From: an uncultured Bacillaceae bacterium
GTDB lineage: Bacteria > Bacillota > Bacilli > Bacillales > Alkalibacillaceae
Reading direction: 5' to 3'
DNA length: 6,068 nt
NCBI GenBank assembly: GCA_937983065.1
Contig: CALKAL010000050.1
Location: forward strand, 1 to 6,068
Shown here: one piece after another, positions 3,078-6,068 of the stretch
Layout: the number at the start of each line of letters is the position of its first letter
How positions within the stretch are numbered: the stretch's first letter is position 1
Translations under genes and position numbers: made by a program
Notes under the pieces: generated by a model
The model's database searches: none
Told to the model about the DNA's origin: nothing
Seen by the model: the letters and a program-made list of their open reading frames with translations, nothing else

Positions 3078-6068
3078 ATGCGTATTATTAATACGTCGAT
3101 AAAACGACCTGTCGGGGTGACGATGATTATTCTGGCGATTATAGCGCTCGGATTCGTCTCATTCCGAAATCTTTCTGTCGACTTATTTCCAGATATTGAT
3201 TTACCGATTGCAGTCGTTGCAACGTCCTATGATGGGGCATCCCCTCAAGAGGTCGAGCAGCTTGTGACAAGACCGATTGAAGGATCTGTCAGTAGTATTG
3301 AAGGGATTGAAATGGTCCAAGCCCAATCTCAACCAGGTAGTTCGTTAGTCGTCATGATGTTTTCGACCGGAACGAATTTAGATAACGCCTTACTAAACGT
3401 TCGAGAACGGATTGACCAAGTGAAAGCCTTTTTACCTGAGGGGGCCAATGATCCGAGCGTTTTACGATTTGACCCGTCCCAGCTTCCTGTTATAACGGTC
3501 AGCTTAGCAGGAGATGACGCAGCCCACTTACATGACATTGCGGAAAATGAAATCCAGCCGCTTTTTGAACGTCAAGAAGGGGTAGGCTCCGTTGCAATTG
3601 AAGGCGGGATTGTAGAAGAAATTCAAGTTATTTTAAATAATGAACAGATGAATCAATACGGCCTCACATCGCAACAAGTGTTACAGGCGATTAATAGTGC
3701 GAACGTATCATCATCAGGCGGGGTTATTGACCGAGGAAACCAGGAATTACAAATTCGAATCCCAGGTGAATATGAGTCAATTGAAGATATTAAAGGAACG
3801 CTCATTCAAACACCGACGAATGAATTTATTCGCGTCAGTGATATCGCAACTGTTGAAAGACAGGAGCGGGAAAAAGCAGGCTATTCCTATGTTAACGGAA
3901 GTGAAGCCGTCGTTCTAAGCATTTTGAAACAGACCGATGCGAATACGGTCGCTGTTTCCGATGAAATTTTAAGTGCGATGGATGATGCTGAAGCGATCTT
4001 ACCAGACGGAGTTGAATTAACGGTCGTCATTGATACAGCCGATTTTATTCGCTTGTCAATCAGCTCAGTCATCCAAAACTTAATTCTCGGGGGCGTCTTT
4101 GCGCTAGCGATTTTACTCTTATTTTTAAAGAGCTTCCGAGCAATATTAGTCATCGGCTTATCGATTCCGATTTCTGTTATTGCGACGTTTGCACTCATGT
4201 ATTTTACAGGTCAAACGGTCAATATTTTAACGATGGGTGGACTCGCACTAGGTATCGGTATGATGGTTGACTCGTCCATCGTCATTTTAGAGCATATCGT
4301 CACGTACCGTCAGCGGGGTTACTCGTTAAAAGAAGCGGCAAAAGAAGGGGCAAGCGAGCTAGCACCAGCTGTTATTGCAAGTACGACAACTACTTTAGTC
4401 GTCTTTTTACCGATTGTCTTTACGCAGGGAATCGCATCAGAAATATTCGCACCTCTTGCTTTAACGGTTGCTTTTTCATTAGTGGCATCTTTAGTCGCGG
4501 CAATAACCCTTGTTCCGATGCTTTCATCAAAAATGCTCGGGAAAATTGCGGAAGATGATGGGCGCCGTTACTGGTTTAACCGTTTATTAAACAAAGTAAT
4601 TCGTGGTTATGAAAAAGTATTGCGCGGTGCTTTAAGATTACGCAAGACGACGATTTTTATCATACTCATTTTATTTGTCGGGAGCTTAGCGTTAATTCCA
4701 CGCCTCGGTTTAGCGTTCATTCCAGAAGCGGACCAAGGGCAAATTGAAATCGTTGCCTCGACACCATCTGGAACGAACCTTGAAACAACGTTAGAAATGA
4801 CTGAACAAATTGATGAAATTATTTATGCGGATAGCGAGCTAATCGAATCGAGCTACGTATCAGTCGGTTCTCCAGGTGCCGTCGGATTTGGAATGACATC
4901 AAATAATGCTAGCTATATGATCCAGCTCATTCCAGCAGACGAACGGGAAATAACGACCGAAGAAGCGATGCGGAAATGGGAAGAGCAGATTGCTGATATT
5001 GCTGGAGCAGAAATTTCCATTAACATTTTAGGCGGCTCCTTCTCGGCGATGGACCCGATTCAAGTCCAATTATCAGGATCGGATTTCGACACGTTAAGAG
5101 ATATTTCTGAACAAGTCGTCGATGTCATCTCAGAAGTCGAAGGAGTCCACAACCCGAGCACATCAGCAGAACGCGGCCGACCAGAAATGCAAATTGTCGT
5201 TGATCGAGACGCCGCATCAGAGTACGGCTTAACGTACCAAATGGTGATGGGACAAATAAGCGCCGAATTAAACGGGCAAGTTGCTACCCAATTTAGACAG
5301 GGTGGCGAAGAATTAGACGTCCGCGTGATGACACCGATTGAAGACCGCTCAACGATGGAAGATATCGAACAACTAAAAATTACAACAGCGGTTGGCGAGC
5401 AAATCCCATTATCAACGATCGCTTCACTAGAACTCGTTGAAGGACCAGTTTACTTAACACGTCAAAACCAACAACGACTCGTCACCGTTTCAAGTGCTAT
5501 CGTTGGAAGAGACTTGGGAAGTGTTATGGCGGATATCGAAGCTCAATTAGACACACTGCAATTTCCAGAAGGCTATAATTATTCAATCGGCGGCCAAGCA
5601 GAAGATATGGAAGAAGCATTCGGTGAGCTAGCCTTAGCGTTAATTTTCGCAATCTTTCTAGTGTACGCCGTCATGGCTGTCCAATTTGAAAACTTCCTAC
5701 ATCCATTTGTCATCATGTTCTCAATGCCAACGATGGTGATAGGATTAGTATTAGGATTACTCGTAACAGGACTACCAGTTAGCATCCCAGCCTTTATCGG
5801 GCTCATTATGCTAGCAGGAATCGTCGTCAACAACGGGATTATTTTAGTCGACTATATCAACATATTAAGACGAAAAGGAACCGAACGATTCGAAGCCATT
5901 ATCGAGGCTGGAAAAACGCGTGTCCGCCCAATCCTAATGACATCATTAACGACCATACTCGGGATGATCCCACTGTCATTAGCACTCGGAGAAGGCGCCG
6001 AAATCCAGCAACCATTAGCCGTCGTCATCATATTCGGACTCCTATCATCAACCGTCTTTACACTTGTG
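3078..6068 (+). CDS. RND-family efflux transporter (AcrB/SwrC-type), 3' end cut by the window
   Basis: The frame is open for 997 codons to the right edge without a stop. GGGGAGGG (3063-3070) is seven bases upstream, and the ATG directly follows the adaptor's TAA. The product is an inner-membrane, proton-driven exporter. Helix 1 (about 12-29) is followed by the family signature V-D-L-F-P-D-I-D-L-P (34-43) and G-A-S-P-Q-E-V-E. The first porter domain runs to about 330, helices 2-6 cover about 334-490, helix 7 about 525-545, the second porter domain to about 848, then helices 8-12. Helix 12 starts near 979 and is cut. In helix 4, G-M-M-V-D-S-S keeps one of AcrB's two aspartates (D398) and has serine for the other. 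In helix 10, V-V-N-N-G-I-I-L-V-D has asparagine (N918) where AcrB has K940. The arginine of R-P-I-L-M-T (R950) is kept. By alignment some 20-70 residues are missing. In B. subtilis the related SwrC is linked to surfactin resistance and swarming; substrate here is unknown. Confidence 0.95.
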   Translation, partial: MRIINTSIKRPVGVTMIILAIIALGFVSFRNLSVDLFPDIDLPIAVVATSYDGASPQEVEQLVTRPIEGSVSSIEGIEMVQAQSQPGSSLVVMMFSTGTNLDNALLNVRERIDQVKAFLPEGANDPSVLRFDPSQLPVITVSLAGDDAAHLHDIAENEIQPLFERQEGVGSVAIEGGIVEEIQVILNNEQMNQYGLTSQQVLQAINSANVSSSGGVIDRGNQELQIRIPGEYESIEDIKGTLIQTPTNEFIRVSDIATVERQEREKAGYSYVNGSEAVVLSILKQTDANTVAVSDEILSAMDDAEAILPDGVELTVVIDTADFIRLSISSVIQNLILGGVFALAILLLFLKSFRAILVIGLSIPISVIATFALMYFTGQTVNILTMGGLALGIGMMVDSSIVILEHIVTYRQRGYSLKEAAKEGASELAPAVIASTTTTLVVFLPIVFTQGIASEIFAPLALTVAFSLVASLVAAITLVPMLSSKMLGKIAEDDGRRYWFNRLLNKVIRGYEKVLRGALRLRKTTIFIILILFVGSLALIPRLGLAFIPEADQGQIEIVASTPSGTNLETTLEMTEQIDEIIYADSELIESSYVSVGSPGAVGFGMTSNNASYMIQLIPADEREITTEEAMRKWEEQIADIAGAEISINILGGSFSAMDPIQVQLSGSDFDTLRDISEQVVDVISEVEGVHNPSTSAERGRPEMQIVVDRDAASEYGLTYQMVMGQISAELNGQVATQFRQGGEELDVRVMTPIEDRSTMEDIEQLKITTAVGEQIPLSTIASLELVEGPVYLTRQNQQRLVTVSSAIVGRDLGSVMADIEAQLDTLQFPEGYNYSIGGQAEDMEEAFGELALALIFAIFLVYAVMAVQFENFLHPFVIMFSMPTMVIGLVLGLLVTGLPVSIPAFIGLIMLAGIVVNNGIILVDYINILRRKGTERFEAIIEAGKTRVRPILMTSLTTILGMIPLSLALGEGAEIQQPLAVVIIFGLLSSTVFTLV

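Noticed and set aside
3329..4198. Open frames on both strands inside the pump gene (3329-3538, 3697-3918, 3887-4198)
   Set aside because: All overlap the continuous RND transporter frame, which carries conserved motifs throughout; these frames have none.
5579..5833. Minus-strand open frame over helices 8-10 of the pump
   Set aside because: Shadow of the transporter; its composition simply mirrors hydrophobic codons on the other strand.

Overview
The window looks like chromosome of a low-GC Gram-positive spore-former relative (Bacillaceae). The evidence is strong AGGAGG-type ribosome binding sites, AT-rich spacers, lipobox signal peptides, a ComK-type competence regulator and hairpin/T-tract terminators. 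The two predicted surface lipoproteins are extremely acidic while the cytoplasmic proteins are not. That pattern fits an alkaliphile or moderate halophile, but this is inference only.

Layout. Positions 1-60 may hold the 5' end of a gene leaving the window leftwards on the minus strand (weak, coiled-coil-like). Positions 206-505 encode a small lipoprotein of unknown function whose mature part is almost entirely D, Q, N and E; it is closed by an intrinsic terminator at 516-546. Positions 727-1200 encode a short ComK-family regulator, preceded by a repeat-rich, AT-rich control region and closed by a strong terminator at 1203-1243. From about 1279 onward lies an efflux operon on the plus strand: promoter and TetR-type operator, a long TetR/AcrR regulator (1362-2192, GTG start), an RND adaptor lipoprotein (2205-3077) and an RND (AcrB/SwrC-type) transporter (3078 to the right edge, truncated in its last membrane helix).

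How the genes work together. The three efflux genes are packed with gaps of 12 and 0 bases and their ribosome binding sites lie inside or against the preceding gene, so they are probably one transcript. The expected logic is that the TetR protein represses its own operon and lets go when an effector, probably an exported amphiphile or drug, is present; the adaptor and pump then remove that compound. The adaptor lacks the long helical hairpin that would meet an outer-membrane channel, as expected in a cell without an outer membrane. The comK gene and the lipoprotein gene each have their own terminator and appear to be independent units.

I see no mobile element, CRISPR array, tRNA or rRNA, and no convincing new multi-gene system. 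The points most worth a second look are the comK control region with spaced GAACAT half-sites, the missing C-terminal part of ComK, the D/Q/N-rich lipoprotein, the hairpin-less adaptor, and the substituted proton-relay residues in the pump.
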